DNA of 64,000 nt from Margaritifera margaritifera (Eukaryota; Mollusca; Bivalvia; Unionida; Margaritiferidae), in assembly GCA_029931535.1 (NCBI GenBank), contig JAQPZY010001418.1, forward strand, positions 644,501-708,500. Reading direction: 5' to 3'. Shown piece by piece: positions 1 through 11,699 of the stretch. The notes under the pieces were generated by a model. It saw only the letters and a program-made list of their open reading frames with translations. It did not search any database and had not been told where the DNA came from. A program made the position numbers and the translations under genes. Every line of letters begins with the position of its first letter. Position 1 is the first letter of the stretch.

Positions 1-46
1 GCTGATATGTTGACAGCTTTATAATTTTACGGATAAACCCACTTCA

Positions 47-110
<64 letters not shown>

Positions 111-230
111 TTGTAACACCATAGTCTTTTTTGATATTTTTCTGGAGTATAGAAACAAATTTTAGCATTTTTATATAGGTTGTATTTATGTCCGTGATGT
201 ATATATGTATATTTATCTGTGATGTTAACA
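1..230 (-). pseudogene. Polinton-like DNA polymerase B, N-terminal fragment (copy 1)
   Basis: Read on the minus strand, this edge segment matches the N-terminal part of the polymerase remnant at 54.65-55.8 kb. The plus strand shares TTGTAACACC (112-121 here, about 55,738 there), a common 'tttctgg.gtat' block, a shared 'tatttNtgtccg' block, and a shared 'CTTCAGGC' block (44-50 here). The minus-strand peptide MPEVGLSVKL corresponds to the segment just before the exonuclease region in the second copy. A (TA)n run at 51-105 has expanded inside the gene and destroys the reading frame. The polymerase core would lie beyond the left edge of the window. The family is the protein-primed type B polymerase of Polintons/Mavericks and adintovirus-like elements. 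Assignment rests on the match to copy 2, which carries clearer motifs. Confidence 0.5.
51..105. repeat. (TA)n microsatellite
   Basis: Uninterrupted TA dinucleotides, about 27 copies, embedded in the polymerase remnant at the window edge. Confidence 0.97.
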
Positions 231-263
231 ATCTTTTTTCCCAGCAGAATGTTACCTTAAATA

Positions 264-539
264 TTAGTAGTCGTTATGTTCACCATATTGAAATATAATA
301 AATATGTCAATATGTTTTTCCCTTTCTGTTTCAGTTATTATTACAGCATTGATGTAGTTTATCACGAAACCAATCTCTCCCCATTCCAGTATTTCATACA
401 CATTTTCGGGTATATCAAACTCATTTTCAATATTTTTAATATTCTCAATTTCTATGGAACATCGTTTAAACCAGTGACTGTATCTATCTAGTATATATGT
501 TGATGGTCTATCTACATCATCACTTGATGCGTTTAACAC
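264..539 (-). CDS. hypothetical ORF upstream of polymerase fragment copy 1
   Basis: A 91-residue open frame with ATG start and balanced, non-repetitive composition, rich in acidic residues (IEIENIKNIENEFDIPENV). It lies just upstream, in the transcriptional sense, of the minus-strand polymerase fragment at 1-230, so it may be more of the same gene's N-terminus or a neighbouring small gene of the same element. No domain is recognised. The sequence upstream (540-700) has frames interrupted by stops, so this is more likely a piece of a decayed gene than an intact one. It could also be a chance ORF. Confidence 0.3.
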   Translation of the reverse strand: MLNASSDDVDRPSTYILDRYSHWFKRCSIEIENIKNIENEFDIPENVYEILEWGEIGFVINYINAVIITETEREKHIDIFIIFQYGEHNDY

Positions 540-2871
540 ATATTCAAAATCTCAAAAGAAGTACCTACCGTCTTTAATCTAAGCATGGGCTTCCTCTGAA
601 CAGTTAATATTGGTGTAAATGGATTGTTAAATACTCAGTCTGGCCAAACATCGATTTTGTACTTTCGCTTATTTCTGTCCAAATTTGGTATCTAAAATAT
701 GATTCGGTGAAATTAAGAATAACTCATACAAGTCTTGATTGTTACTGCCGTAAAATCTCTACTCATTAACAATAACTCATACAAATCTTGATTGTTACCG
801 CAGTAAAATCTCTACTCATTTAAATTTCTCATAACAGAATGTCTAAGTATTTTTTCTTCATAAGTCTCAATTTATTTCGTTTAAAGATGTATTAAGGGGG
901 TTTGCATTTTTTCTAACTTGTTTTGGTATTTGTTCGTCAAGTGTTCAAGTCTTTATTATGATTTATTTAACCTAGAAACATGTCAATGAATATTTAACTA
1001 TTTTTGATTTATTTCACTAGAATGATTTCAAGGCATATTTCACTATTTTGCACGTGTATTTCAATATTCAAGGACTGATCTTTATCATAAATTTGAGCAA
1101 AATGTCCAACTGATTGTAAATAGATTTCTTACCCTGGGTGTTGTTATGTCAGAAACTGCACCACTTACCACCTTTGTTCAACAGCAGATTATTAATTTAC
1201 GTTTAATGAAGAATCTTTGTATCGGGTACACATAGTGACTGAAGGCCTTTTTTTGCATGCCTAATTTTATTCCTAAATGTGACTTCCTAGTGAACATATC
1301 GTCTACACATAGTGACCACGTCACACGACTCTTATGCGTAATCCACACAATGCAGATGTATCACGTCTTTTGTTTGCTTGCCTTGTTTTAAACATTTTTC
1401 AATCGCTGAGCTTATTTCGATTGCGGAGTGTATTTCATTTAATTTTTATGTAGTAGCCGTCTGAAGACTCTAAGGTGGCTCTCAATTTATATAGAAAAAT
1501 GTCACCCCAGGCAAGAATTGAAAAGCACACTTCTCGAATGCAAAATCTGTGCTATAATTTTGTACCACTGACCTTAGCTACCAACAATGTAAAAATTATA
1601 TGTATACTGCAATATTTAAATATCACAATATCTTTCTCCTGTACACGTTCTCTTAAATCAATCAGGTTTAGTTATTTTCAAAACTACAACTGTATATTTT
1701 CAATTAGTAACTTTTTATGTCAGCTGACTCCTTACAGTGCATTTTGAAGATGTAGAGAGAAAGATTTGCATGAAATGTAAAAGTATATTGTATGTAGCTA
1801 CCTTATAATCTAAAACCATTTTACAGTCCTGCTAATTGTGCAAGCCAAAGTTCATAGTAAAATTAATATTTTTTATTTTCCAAATATATTTAAATTTTAA
1901 ACAATTGTTTAGATCAGAGCCATTTGTCGAATATACTCTTTTGTCAATTTTGCGGCAACCTGAAGCAATAAAATGTATCATTTATAAGTGGCATGACTGA
2001 GATTTTTAGCGGCTGGTCAGGTAAGGAGTCAAACTTTAAAGGGAGTACATAATATTTATTTACCTTGAAAAAAACGACTAGACAATACCATATTTATTTG
2101 CACTTCAGACTGAGTGGTCTAGTAATTTTAAATGATTTTCAACATACCCCCAAGTAGTGCTGGTGTTGTGATTTTTATTTTGAATGTTAATGTTCTCATA
2201 TCCCTTTACGGGATTTAAAAACGCAGAAAGCAAACAGAAAGTTTGGTCTAGCTATCTCACATCCATACTACTGACGAGTATTATTCATACACATATATAT
2301 ACCACCTGCTTGATTGTTATTCAATGATATCAGGTGAAAAGCACCCTAACAGGATACCGATAACATGCTAAGCTTCGTCATCAGACATACATTGACATTG
2401 CGTCTAGGATACAGATATTAATAACTTTCTTTGACCATTTTTTTCATAGCAAAGAAATTGAAGTGCGTAGGAAATCCATACAAATGCTGAGAATATACCT
2501 TCTGCTCCAAATCGATAAAAACTGTGCAAATGTTTGTTGTATCAATTTCTTTCTAGACCATACGTTCCTTGTTATTAAATTACTCAATTATTTACGAAAC
2601 AGCTATTATTCTGTATGTAATATTATAACAGGTAAAAAATAGCTCATGACCTGAAACAGTTGTCTCGAAATACCTTTCAACAGTAAGAAAGCAATTAGAC
2701 AGTTTCGTGCGTTGTAAATATCAAAAGGAAATAATGGACTAGGGGTTAGAGAAAAGAAATTAGGTAATTCAAGCATGCTTATAAAGTCGAAATTTTCTTA
2801 GTAAACATTAATTTGAAGGAACCGTGGAAATGTTGAAGCGCAACTTAGAAGAATTCCATGGATATGACAAG

Positions 2872-2872
<1 letters not shown>
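540..2872. other. AT-rich sequence without recognisable genes
   Basis: Apart from a 53-bp direct duplication near 718-825, I see only AT-rich sequence with scattered stops in every frame. The longest open stretch (1475-1747, plus) has unremarkable composition and no recognisable motif. Confidence 0.6.
718..825. repeat. 53-bp tandem duplication
   Basis: AACTCATACAA.TCTTGATTG followed by GTAAAATCTCTACTCATT occurs twice, 53 bp apart (721 and 774), with about three differences. Confidence 0.85.

Positions 2873-2967
<95 letters not shown>
2873..2967. repeat. (TA)n microsatellite
   Basis: About 47 uninterrupted TA units. Confidence 0.97.
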
Positions 2968-2970
<3 letters not shown>

Positions 2971-3707
2971 TCGACAAGAAGGTAATGAACTGCTTAAGGC
3001 ACTGACCATTTCAATGTGGTTGGTGGGTGGTAATTCCAGTCTCCATTGTGCTGGAAACATATATTTCCTCCACCCCTCACTTTAGCCACCTACCCATCTT
3101 GCTGCTGAGCAAAAACTAATATCTCTCTTTAGGAAGGAATAAGAAAGAATTGTTGGTTCAAAGGAGGATCCAAGATCCACTCACTAAAGATAACATGATC
3201 GTTGTCCAATTAAATGCTGAATTCATAACAATAATTGATAACTTTACATTTATTTGCAAGTAGTGCTTGCAAATCTCATGCCAGTGGAGATAAAATTATA
3301 ATTCCTTGATACATTTCTTCTCCTTTTTAGCGATAACAATTTTGCTAAAGCCAAGTACAATTTTCGCATTCAACAGGTCTCCAGAACCGCAAAGTAATCA
3401 AAGCAAGTCATGTATAACTCTTTATTTAAATAAATTTTAGAATAAAATCAGTTTCCATCTGCGCAAACTGCTGTGTAAATACATATATTTAAAGTTGTAT
3501 CCGAGTTGTTTTAATGATTTATGACATAATATAAAAAGATTTCTAAATACATACATGCATTCTCCTAAACGTCTTAGACATATATCGTGTGTGTATGTCT
3601 AACTAAACGGCCTTATATAGGACTGACAATGAGAAATAAATTCTAAATGTAAGATATGGAGTCCTTTGTCACATCAGCTTTAAAGTCAGCAACACTGCGT
3701 GTAATTT

Positions 3708-3711
<4 letters not shown>

Positions 3712-3780
<69 letters not shown>
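3712..3780. repeat. (AT)n microsatellite
   Basis: About 34 uninterrupted AT units. The flanks to 2968 and to 4320 are AT-rich with no recognisable gene. Confidence 0.97.
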
Positions 3781-3783
<3 letters not shown>

Positions 3784-4314
3784 GGAATATACGTAATTGA
3801 TCCTAAATGCACATAAAAGTCTTGAATGTATGTCCAGACAGACGACCAGATGTGCATAGAGAGTAAAGAAAAGGAATTGTATGTCGAAACAGCTTTTAAT
3901 TCACCCAATATTTATTTTTTTTATTTATTTTTTTTTTCTCTCAAGTCGATTTTAAATCGATATATCTTACTTGCTTATTTAACCAGACGGCATTCAAATA
4001 TCAATTTAAGACTTGTTTAAAATATAGCTCAAGTCCATAGATTGTCTTGAACAATATTTTTTTATGAATAATATCTCAGTCCAATTAGTTTGTTCGGACT
4101 CCTTCACAATTAAATTTCTATAAAAAAAATTCCATCTGCATTCTGGGGTTTAGATATTACAACTCAGATTATCTCTGCTGATTTCCCTGAACGTATAAAC
4201 AAGAAAGTGTGATATACAGTTTACCAGCAAAGTAAAACAGGTGCCGCTATTGCTCTCAGCGTTTATGGGAGAAGTTGTTAAAGAATGGGCATACCATAAC
4301 CTGGTAGAGTTTGA

Positions 4315-4370
4315 TAATGTGAGTATCCCCCCCCCCCCCCCCAAACAAAAAACAAAACAAAACACGACAG
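4315..4370 (+). repeat. poly(C) then A-rich tract, possible SINE tail
   Basis: Sixteen consecutive C residues (4327-4342) preceded by GTGAGTATC and followed by an A-rich AAACAAAA stretch. The two SINE copies at 44.8 and 60.9 kb have the same arrangement at their 3' ends (a poly(C) run preceded by a similar short word, then A-rich DNA). This may be the tail of a third, badly eroded copy. The SINE body upstream is not convincing. Confidence 0.3.
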
Positions 4371-5139
4371 ACGCAACAGTAACACCGAATATTAGGTATG
4401 GTCTTCAATTCAATATGTCCATATCAAAATTGGTTTGAAAACTAACTTTAGGTAGCATTTTGATACTCTTTTTAAAATGCATGGAGATTTGAACAAAAAT
4501 GTGAGGAATCATTTCCAAGAGTTATCAAAAGCATGCAGTAAACTGAACAGTTCAAATAATCAGCAAACAAAGCTCTTTCAAATCAAAATGATGTGTGCAT
4601 TGTATTGGCCTACGTCTTCGGCATCAGATAAGTTATTGATATATTTCTGATCAAAAAAGGTTATCTGCAACCTACATATACTATTGAAAAGGAAATAAAA
4701 TGGCTTTATACATAGGCTGTCCAGGGATTGATTCCCAATTACAGCATGCACGGGGGTCTTCGGTACCAGGAGTATACTTTCCTAGGCCTCCGGTCTCTTC
4801 TCTACCTTGTATGACGAAGAGTATTCGACGTTAATTTCTTTAGCTTTCACAATAATATCATGATGTGATAATGTTTTTGTTGAAATTATTGTTTATGTTA
4901 TATTACTTAAGATAATGTATTGAATCAATGGTAATTTATTATGTTTACGTGTATGTGATAACCTTCAACATTTAAATGTGATAGAAACCAGTAAATGCTT
5001 ATAACTGGCGTAAAGAAAATGTTACAAAACTATTTTGATAGTTTGAAGTGTGACCTTTGATGGAGTGAGGAGGGTTCTGACTAAGCTTTGTATATTGAGT
5101 CTTAACACGGCGCGAACACAAAATAATAATTTCAATTTT

Positions 5140-5300
5140 TTCACGTGCAGTGCGAATGCTTTGACGACACAGAGTTTCGTTGTGCTTAATCGTACAGTTT
5201 TTAGATAGGTGATTGACTGAGACACACTCTGCACGTGCTTTGCTGACACAGAGTTTTATTTTGTGCTTAATTCTACAGATTATTGAGAGGTGATAGAAAT
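5140..5300. repeat. degenerate 79-bp direct repeat upstream of an ORF
   Basis: CACGTGC..TTTG.(C/T)GACACAGAGTTT, then TGTGCTTAAT and a TAGATAGGTGA/TGAGAGGTGA end, occurs twice about 79 bp apart. It ends about 60 bp before the ORF at 5362-5781. Confidence 0.6.
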
Positions 5301-5361
5301 AGCTTACGCGTTTGAAATAAAAGCAACATTGTCAGTATCAAGAGACTGTTGATTCACACGA

Positions 5362-5781
5362 TTGGATCGAATAAAAGTGGACCAATGCTGGTTGTGTCGA
5401 AGAATAACATTCAAAAGAATAAAAGTATTAATTTTGTTGATTTCAAACATTAATAATAACAAAATCCAATGCTTCAGAACAGATGACAAGTTCAATATTA
5501 CATTCAATGATGATAACATTGAGATAAGTAGTATCAAGCCTGACAGAAAGATGGTTAAAGCAATACAATATGAAGAAGGAATAAATTACGTATTTGATGA
5601 CGGAAAATACACAAATTACATTACAGTGACAAAATGTACAGTACATGTTGAAGATCTTATAAATTTTATTAGGTCAGTTTACAATGATTCAACAAAAGCA
5701 GAGATAGAAGTTATGGAGAATAAAGTCAGATTTAAAACAAAACATGATGACTCAGTATACAAAGGAGCTGTAGAAGAATAA
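5362..5781 (+). CDS. orphan ORF, possibly from a Polinton-like element
   Basis: An open frame of about 139 codons without repeats. Its 5' limit is uncertain: the open frame starts with a TTG, and the first in-frame ATG opens MVKAIQYEEGINYVFDDGKY. The protein is hydrophilic with a mixed alpha/beta look (INYVFDDGKYTNYITVTKC, then VEDLINFIRSVYNDSTKAEI, then VMENKVRFKTKHDD). The TAA stop lies inside an AATAAA polyadenylation signal, as for ORFs in the 51-52 kb block. The frame after the stop (5791-5946) repeats part of the C-terminal sequence (DSVY..AVEE), so the 3' end appears duplicated and frameshifted. The layout loosely resembles the virion-type protein remnant at 53.8-54.5 kb. That is a structural impression only; no family is established. 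Confidence 0.4.
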   Translation: MDRIKVDQCWLCRRITFKRIKVLILLISNINNNKIQCFRTDDKFNITFNDDNIEISSIKPDRKMVKAIQYEEGINYVFDDGKYTNYITVTKCTVHVEDLINFIRSVYNDSTKAEIEVMENKVRFKTKHDDSVYKGAVEE

Positions 5782-5790
5782 AAAATTTGA

Positions 5791-5946
5791 ATGTCAATAT
5801 TTGATTCAGTATACGATGTAGCTGTAGAAGAGTCAACCATAGGAATGTCAATATTTGACATAACTCTGAAATCATTCATACGTTTGAAAGGATTAAAACG
5901 AAAAAGTTGGAAATTGTTGAAAATAAAAGTTTATGTTACAGATTGA
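5791..5946 (+). pseudogene. frameshifted continuation of the 5.4-kb ORF
   Basis: A 51-codon frame beginning MSIFDSVYDVAVEES. DSVY..AVEE duplicates the last residues of the preceding ORF, and MSIFD itself occurs twice. This indicates a short internal duplication plus a frameshift between the two frames. The basic C-terminus (RLKGLKRKSWKLLKIK) ends at a TGA at 5944-5946. Confidence 0.4.
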
Positions 5947-8247
5947 TGTCATGTTTCCTTGTTGATGACACATAAAGACACATTATCAAGCACAAAGTAT
6001 TAATTTGATGTTTTTGGTTGTTGTTCTTGATTTTTTTTTAAAATTACTGACAAAGAACAGTATTTAAGATACCTTTACTAAGCTAATGGCAGTTAAGCTG
6101 CCTATACAAATATCAATCAATTGTAGCAATAAATTAAACTAAACAGGAATTTAAAAAAATATACAAATAAATCTAAGAGACTACAGGCTGGTATATGAGT
6201 TTTTGAACAAGATAAAAAGTAATGAAAATCATATAAATGTTGATGCAATCATGGGGACATTTAAACTTCTCTCAAATTTCATTAATATATGTATAGCAAT
6301 TATGCAATGAACTTTACAATTTTTGTATAGACAATTATTTTACCATGTACAATTTCAAGGCTCTATAAAACCTTCTGTCACAAAGAATTACCGTAAAATT
6401 TAAATCACAATCACTGATATGGGGTAAGTACGTACTTTACATGGATGTAGTAAAATTCAGTACACCATTCACAACAGTAGATGCGTATTTTAAAGATGCA
6501 ATCGTCGCACAACAATCAGATGACATCTAGTAGTAATTGAACTACACAAATAAATGGTACAATACTGCCGAAATTGTGCAGTCAATCATAAACTGTTACA
6601 AATATAACAGAAAGAAAAAAAACTGGTATAGGAAGTGGAAAAATAAATTAAAGATACCAGAGATGCAACGAGTGTGTAAAACAACGAGATTAAAATAGTA
6701 TGACAGTGCAGGAAATGAAAAGATGAGACAGGCATACATAGATAAGTCAATAAAGGAGTACATGTGAATGTGGAAAAACAGTAAATGGAGGCTCATTGTA
6801 AACGCCACTAGAAAAGCCATTTTCACATTAATTGTTTGAGTCTAAATACTTGACATTAGGCACAGACATAGCTTCAACACTGCATTTTTGGACCCTTAAA
6901 GAAATTTGAGGACTCAAGTTCAGAAGTAACACCAGTCCAAAAGTAACAGGATCTAGTTCTAAAAAGTTATAGACTCTAGTCCTAAAGTTATAGACTCTCC
7001 TTCTAACGTGATGACTCAAAAAGCAAACTAAGACAGCACTTTACCCTTGTCCTGCGATTCAATTTAATGTAATAAATTGGTTAGCTCACCTTCACCAAGT
7101 TAACATATCAAACGTATTTAACGAGATAAATATTTGCTACACTGAAACTATATTTTTCACATGCAAACCAATAAACATTTATTATAACTGCACCTTATTA
7201 TTTGCCAGTAATGACTCAATGAACAGGTAAAAAGCACAGTGTGACATGAGATTTTGACAGAATCAAATAAATTATACAGTGTAGATGACAACATCTAGTT
7301 GTGGAATTTTATTAATGCATTTGATAGACCAAAATGTATTATAATTAGTCAAGTCAATTTACAGACCTCAAGTTAACTTAGAAATAAGAAAATAAATCTC
7401 TGAGTGTAAAATACATTTAAATGACGATCAAATATTCAAATCAAATAACAATAACACTAACTTGAAGAAAAAAAAAGCCGATTTGATTTGGAGTTTTATT
7501 AAGATTCCACGAAATCGAGACTGGAGATCAATCGAGTGAAAGAATAAAATGGTCACAGATGATGACATATACTATTGAGAAAAGTGAATTAAATGAATAT
7601 GAAGAAAGAAAAAAAAACGTTTATTTCTTAGCAAGATAGATTTGGACGATTATGGTGATATTTTCAGATTCAGCTATCATGCTGTAGGATCTAAGTCATT
7701 TAGCAGACAAAGATGAGGAAACAGGTTGGACACACGTTTTTCTTCAGGATAGCAGCTGTCTGTCAGATGATGGTATTACAGGATTAACGCAAAATATCAG
7801 ATCATTTATAATCTGCATATTATTTGTCCATAAGGCACTGTTAAAATGTGAATCGAGCTATTAATTTTAAGACAGAAAGGTCTCCACCCACATGAAAACA
7901 TTATGGTAAGATTTCAAAGTTGTATTGCAACTTCTAGAATGAATTGGACTATGTTGATGGTGATGATGATATCTTTCTATTACGGAGTAATATAGTGATG
8001 AAAAGGGGTAGAACTGTTGGAACGACAACAATCTAAAGAATTTCAAGGACTCATTTAACCTGAATTAAAACCTACCTTCAATATCGAAGTTGTTAATAAT
8101 ATTATTTCAAACGCTGATAAACAATCTGTGACAATACGACAATATATTTTAGAGGGCAAAAGTTAAGACCCTAAAGGATGACTAATATAGTAATTTTTTA
8201 ATTTGTGAAATACTGTCATCAGGTCCGATTTAGTCTAGTGTTTTTAG
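5947..8247. other. AT-rich region without recognisable genes
   Basis: No convincing coding sequence on either strand. Short open stretches (for example 6596-6826 minus and 6828-7019 minus) have no recognisable motif. A weak 17-19 bp similarity (TTATAGACTCTAGTCCTAAAG and neighbours, 6960-7000) is the only internal repetition noticed. Confidence 0.5.
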
Positions 8248-8249
8248 AA

Positions 8250-8807
8250 TAGTATACATTTCAAGCACTGTTGGAGTAGTATACATTTCAAGCACTGTTG
8301 GAGTAGTATACAGTTCAAGCACTGTTGGAGTAGTATACAGTTCAAGCACTGTTGGAGTAGTATACAGTTCAAGCACTGTTGGAGTAGTATACATTTCAAG
8401 CACTGTTGGAGTAGTATACAGTTCAAGCACTGTTGGAGTAGTGTACAGTTCAAGCACTGTTGGAGTAGTATACAGTTCAAGCACTGTTGGAGTAGTATAC
8501 AGTTCAAGCACTGTTGGAGTAGTATACAGTTCAAGCACTGTTGGAGTAGTATACATTTCAAGCACTGTTGGAGTAGTATACAGTTCAAGCACTGTTGGAG
8601 TAGTATACAGTTCAAGCACTGTTGGAGTAGTATACAGTTCAAGCACTGTTGGAGCAGTGTACAGTTCAAGCACTGTTGGAGTAGTATACAGTTCAAGCAC
8701 TGTTGGAGTAGTATACAGTTCAAGCACTGTTGGAGTAGTGTACAGTTCAAGCACTGTTGGAGTAGTATACAGTTCAAGCACTGTTGGAGTAGTATACAGT
8801 TCAAGCA
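8250..8807. repeat. 27-bp minisatellite, about 20 copies
   Basis: The unit contains TTCAAGCACTGTTGGAGTAG followed by TATACAG or TATACAT. The period is exactly 27 bp, with a few T/G, A/G and C/T variants. Because 27 is a multiple of 3 and the unit lacks stops in several frames, long artificial ORFs appear on both strands. They encode a nine-residue peptide repeated about 20 times and are not credible genes. Confidence 0.97.
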
Positions 8808-8929
8808 GTGGTTTTAATTTTTTATTTTTTTTTGTAGGGAGTCACTAACTTACATTCATTTAATACAAAAGGTGGGAAGCACTTATTATAGTTGTGATTA
8901 TCGGTGTTCAATACTTTTCAAATAATTTT

Positions 8930-9750
8930 CTCAAAATGTATAATACTACTCCCGTAAATGTAATAACCACACGTGTACTAAAGATGTCGAATACACGAGA
9001 TTTTATTACATGTGTAGTTTTACCTCAAAACAATGGAAGTGATAGACTCTCGTTGACGTTATTACCTTGATGACGCTATTACATTCATTGTATTACCATT
9101 ATTACATTACCCTTCAACTTATATATGCCATAAATGTAATAACTTTAAATATCATATTCCATTTACAGTGGTTTATTACATTGACGAGCTTACATTAAAC
9201 TGTAAATGTAATAAACTTTGAATAAAATACCATTTATATATTTCGAGGTTTAATATATTCACAGCGGGTTCTTCAAAACTGTTGATATAACTAATTTCCA
9301 TGAATATAATGGACACAAAAAGAATACACATATTTTTAATTAGTAACGTTTATAACCTTCACATTTTTTTTCATCTCCTGATTGCAATAGACTCTAGTAA
9401 ATAACATAACTTGAAATGTGATGCAAAATGTAACATTGACAGGAAATTATTACCTACATTGGTTCATCTTCCAACTTTAAAATGTAATAAGCTACTATAA
9501 ATCTAATAATATTTTCCTAACACAAACATGTTACATATGTTTCTTAGAGGCATCAGTTTACAGTATAAATGTCCAAGTAATGCCTCCCGTAAATGCAGTA
9601 ACCATAAATGTAATAAAATTAACACTAGATTATTGGATTTGAATGGGCTAACATTCAACACACGAATGCAATAAACTCCCGTAATTTGAATCGTCGCAAC
9701 ATTTTAAGAAAATGACATAAACGGGAGCTTATTAGACTGTCGAGTTGACC
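8930..9750. mobile_element. cluster of TTATTAC/GTAATAA motifs, possible DNA transposon
   Basis: At least ten copies of GTAATAA or TTATTAC occur in both orientations (for example 8960, 9003, 9136, 9173, 9208, 9447, 9484, 9610), several inside a longer CCCGTAAATGTAATAA word. CTCCCGTAA near the left, CTCCCGTAATTT near 9675 and AAACGGGAG near 9720 give inverted partners near the ends. Clustered short motifs in both orientations are typical of subterminal repeats of DNA transposons. No transposase and no clear TSD were found. Confidence 0.35.
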
Positions 9751-10021
9751 TTGCATTTTCGTGGGACTTCCCAGGTTTGATTATTTTTGATAAACTTGTG
9801 CTATTCTGACCCCAACAAAAAATAGACATGAAGTTTGCACATTTTGATACTGTTTTTCACCTGATTATTGTTTCTCTGTGTTTAACTCTTTTTCAGTAGA
9901 CACCCCTGTCATTCAAACGTTGAAATAGTTCAGGTTTTCCCTCGGCTTTTGACTTACGTGTTTGTTTCATTTTTGTAAGTTGGAAACTGTTTTGTAGATG
10001 TTTCGTTGTCAATTTTGTTTT

Positions 10022-10023
<2 letters not shown>

Positions 10024-10106
<83 letters not shown>
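10024..10106. repeat. (TA)n microsatellite
   Basis: About 41 uninterrupted TA units. Confidence 0.97.
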
Positions 10107-10107
<1 letters not shown>

Positions 10108-10237
10108 CTTCGTGTGTTCATGTGCCGTGAAACAGCGATCAATCAGTTCAATTAATCATCAACATGTAGTCATCGTAGGGATAATGAGATCATTATGTAG
10201 GGGTGAAGTGTAATCCGAGTTTCCTCTGTCTAAAAAT

Positions 10238-10318
10238 TCCTTTTTATAATTACTTGGCTATTCCTGTGGGAAATTCTTAGTCAATAATCTCGCACAGAAA
10301 TAGCCAAGTTATAAAGAG
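10238..10318. repeat. 25-bp inverted repeat, hairpin
   Basis: TTATAATTACTTGGCTATTCCTGTG (10,244 on) is mirrored by CACAGAAATAGCCAAGTTATAA (to 10,314) with about two differences and a loop of about 25 bp. It could be a miniature foldback element. Confidence 0.65.
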
Positions 10319-10689
10319 TAAATTTTAAGATTTTTTCAACTCACTATAGGGCACAGTGTTGAAATACATACTCCCATTCATTAACCTATTATTTAATTTG
10401 AATTAATTCACCGCATTTGGATATCTTTGTAGCAATCAATATGTGAGTGACTGAAAACGTTGTTTTGGCAACCATTGTGGATAATGCAATCGATAATACA
10501 ATTGATCCACGAAGCTTTAAAAAGTAGTTAAACATTTTAGATATACCAAAAGTTATCTCGTCAGTTAGTACCTAAATGTACCAGCGCCAACTAGAGAAAA
10601 CATAAATTACTTCAAATACTATCAAAAGTATTATTGAATTAGAAAAAGGTAATCACTGTTCATATTATTTACGCATTATTCATAATATA

Positions 10690-10879
10690 TAATGGATAGT
10701 ATGATAGCCTCTGCATGTCCGTCCGTCAATCTGTTTGTACGTAACTATTTCTCCTCCTTAACCGCTCAGTGCAAATTCACCAAACATGATACAAAGATTG
10801 CCCATATCGTAACCATCTGCCAGAGGGGTATAGTTTTTGGGACTCACCCTTGAGGTCCCTGGGAGGATTCAAAGGTCAT

Positions 10880-10880
<1 letters not shown>
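10690..10880. repeat. possible dispersed repeat beginning in TGTCCGTCCGTC
   Basis: A GTCCGTCCGTCAATCTG start followed by sequence of higher GC content than the flanks and ending at a (TA)n run. A comparable TCTGTCTGTCTG-led block stands at 26,060-26,420. This layout is common for dispersed invertebrate repeats, but copy number cannot be checked here. Confidence 0.25.

Positions 10881-10881
<1 letters not shown>

Positions 10882-10945
<64 letters not shown>
10882..10945. repeat. (TA)n microsatellite
   Basis: About 32 TA units. Confidence 0.97.
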
Positions 10946-10949
<4 letters not shown>

Positions 10950-11376
10950 GAAGTAAACCATGCAATCCACGCCACAATTCCCTTTCATTTCTACTCTGAT
11001 GTGAATCGAAATGAACGTTACAAATTATATTCAAAATATACATATAGCATAAAGCTTGATTGATTAATTCAAGTTTCAATAAACAATAATACCAGTGTGC
11101 GTGTAACAACGTTGGAAAATCAAAATGGTTGGAAACTAGAATATGACTTTTAAAAATTGTGCGTTGTTACAAGACAAAATAAATCTAATTCCCTGATATA
11201 TCACGCGAGCCCAGATCCCAAATGTGGACTCAAAATCAGATAATCAATTTTCCGAGACAACTGGCAGTAAAACACATTTGTGTTTATACCGAGCTGGATA
11301 AATGTATTGGTATTTAATTGTTCGACAGTGATGGAACAGTAGAATTACATTGTATCATAGGATGCTATATCGAACG

Positions 11377-11476
11377 ATATATAATATAATATAATATAAT
11401 ATAATATAATATAATATAATATAATATAATATAATATAATATAATATAATATAATATAATATAATATAATATAATA
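11377..11476. repeat. (ATAAT)n pentanucleotide microsatellite
   Basis: About 19 perfect ATAAT units. It is the only pentanucleotide array in the window and lies 60 bp upstream of the LINE insertion. Confidence 0.96.
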
Positions 11477-11527
11477 CTATAGAGTAGACCTATCAAGAAA
11501 TTAGTTGTCGGTGTAAATTATAGGCGC

Positions 11528-11536
11528 AAGTAATCA
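11528..11536. repeat. left target-site duplication of LINE
   Basis: AAGTAATCA, identical to 14,761-14,769 on the far side of the element. Confidence 0.75.
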
Positions 11537-11699
11537 TTACTTAAATGTAAACGGAAGCGAAAAGAGAAACGTTGTTTCAAAGCTGGCCGGCGTAGAACAG
11601 GAAGAAGAATTCCAGTTATCTCCTTTTCGCCCTTTCCGGCACAGTAATTTGAAAACTCGGCCGTTAATTTAGATAACCTAATTCAAATTCCTCTTAAAT

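Noticed and set aside
8230..8848. Long overlapping ORFs (up to 186 codons) on both strands encoding a nine-residue repeat
   Set aside because: They exist only because the 27-bp tandem unit is divisible by 3 and lacks stops. No unique flanking coding sequence and no promoter-like context.
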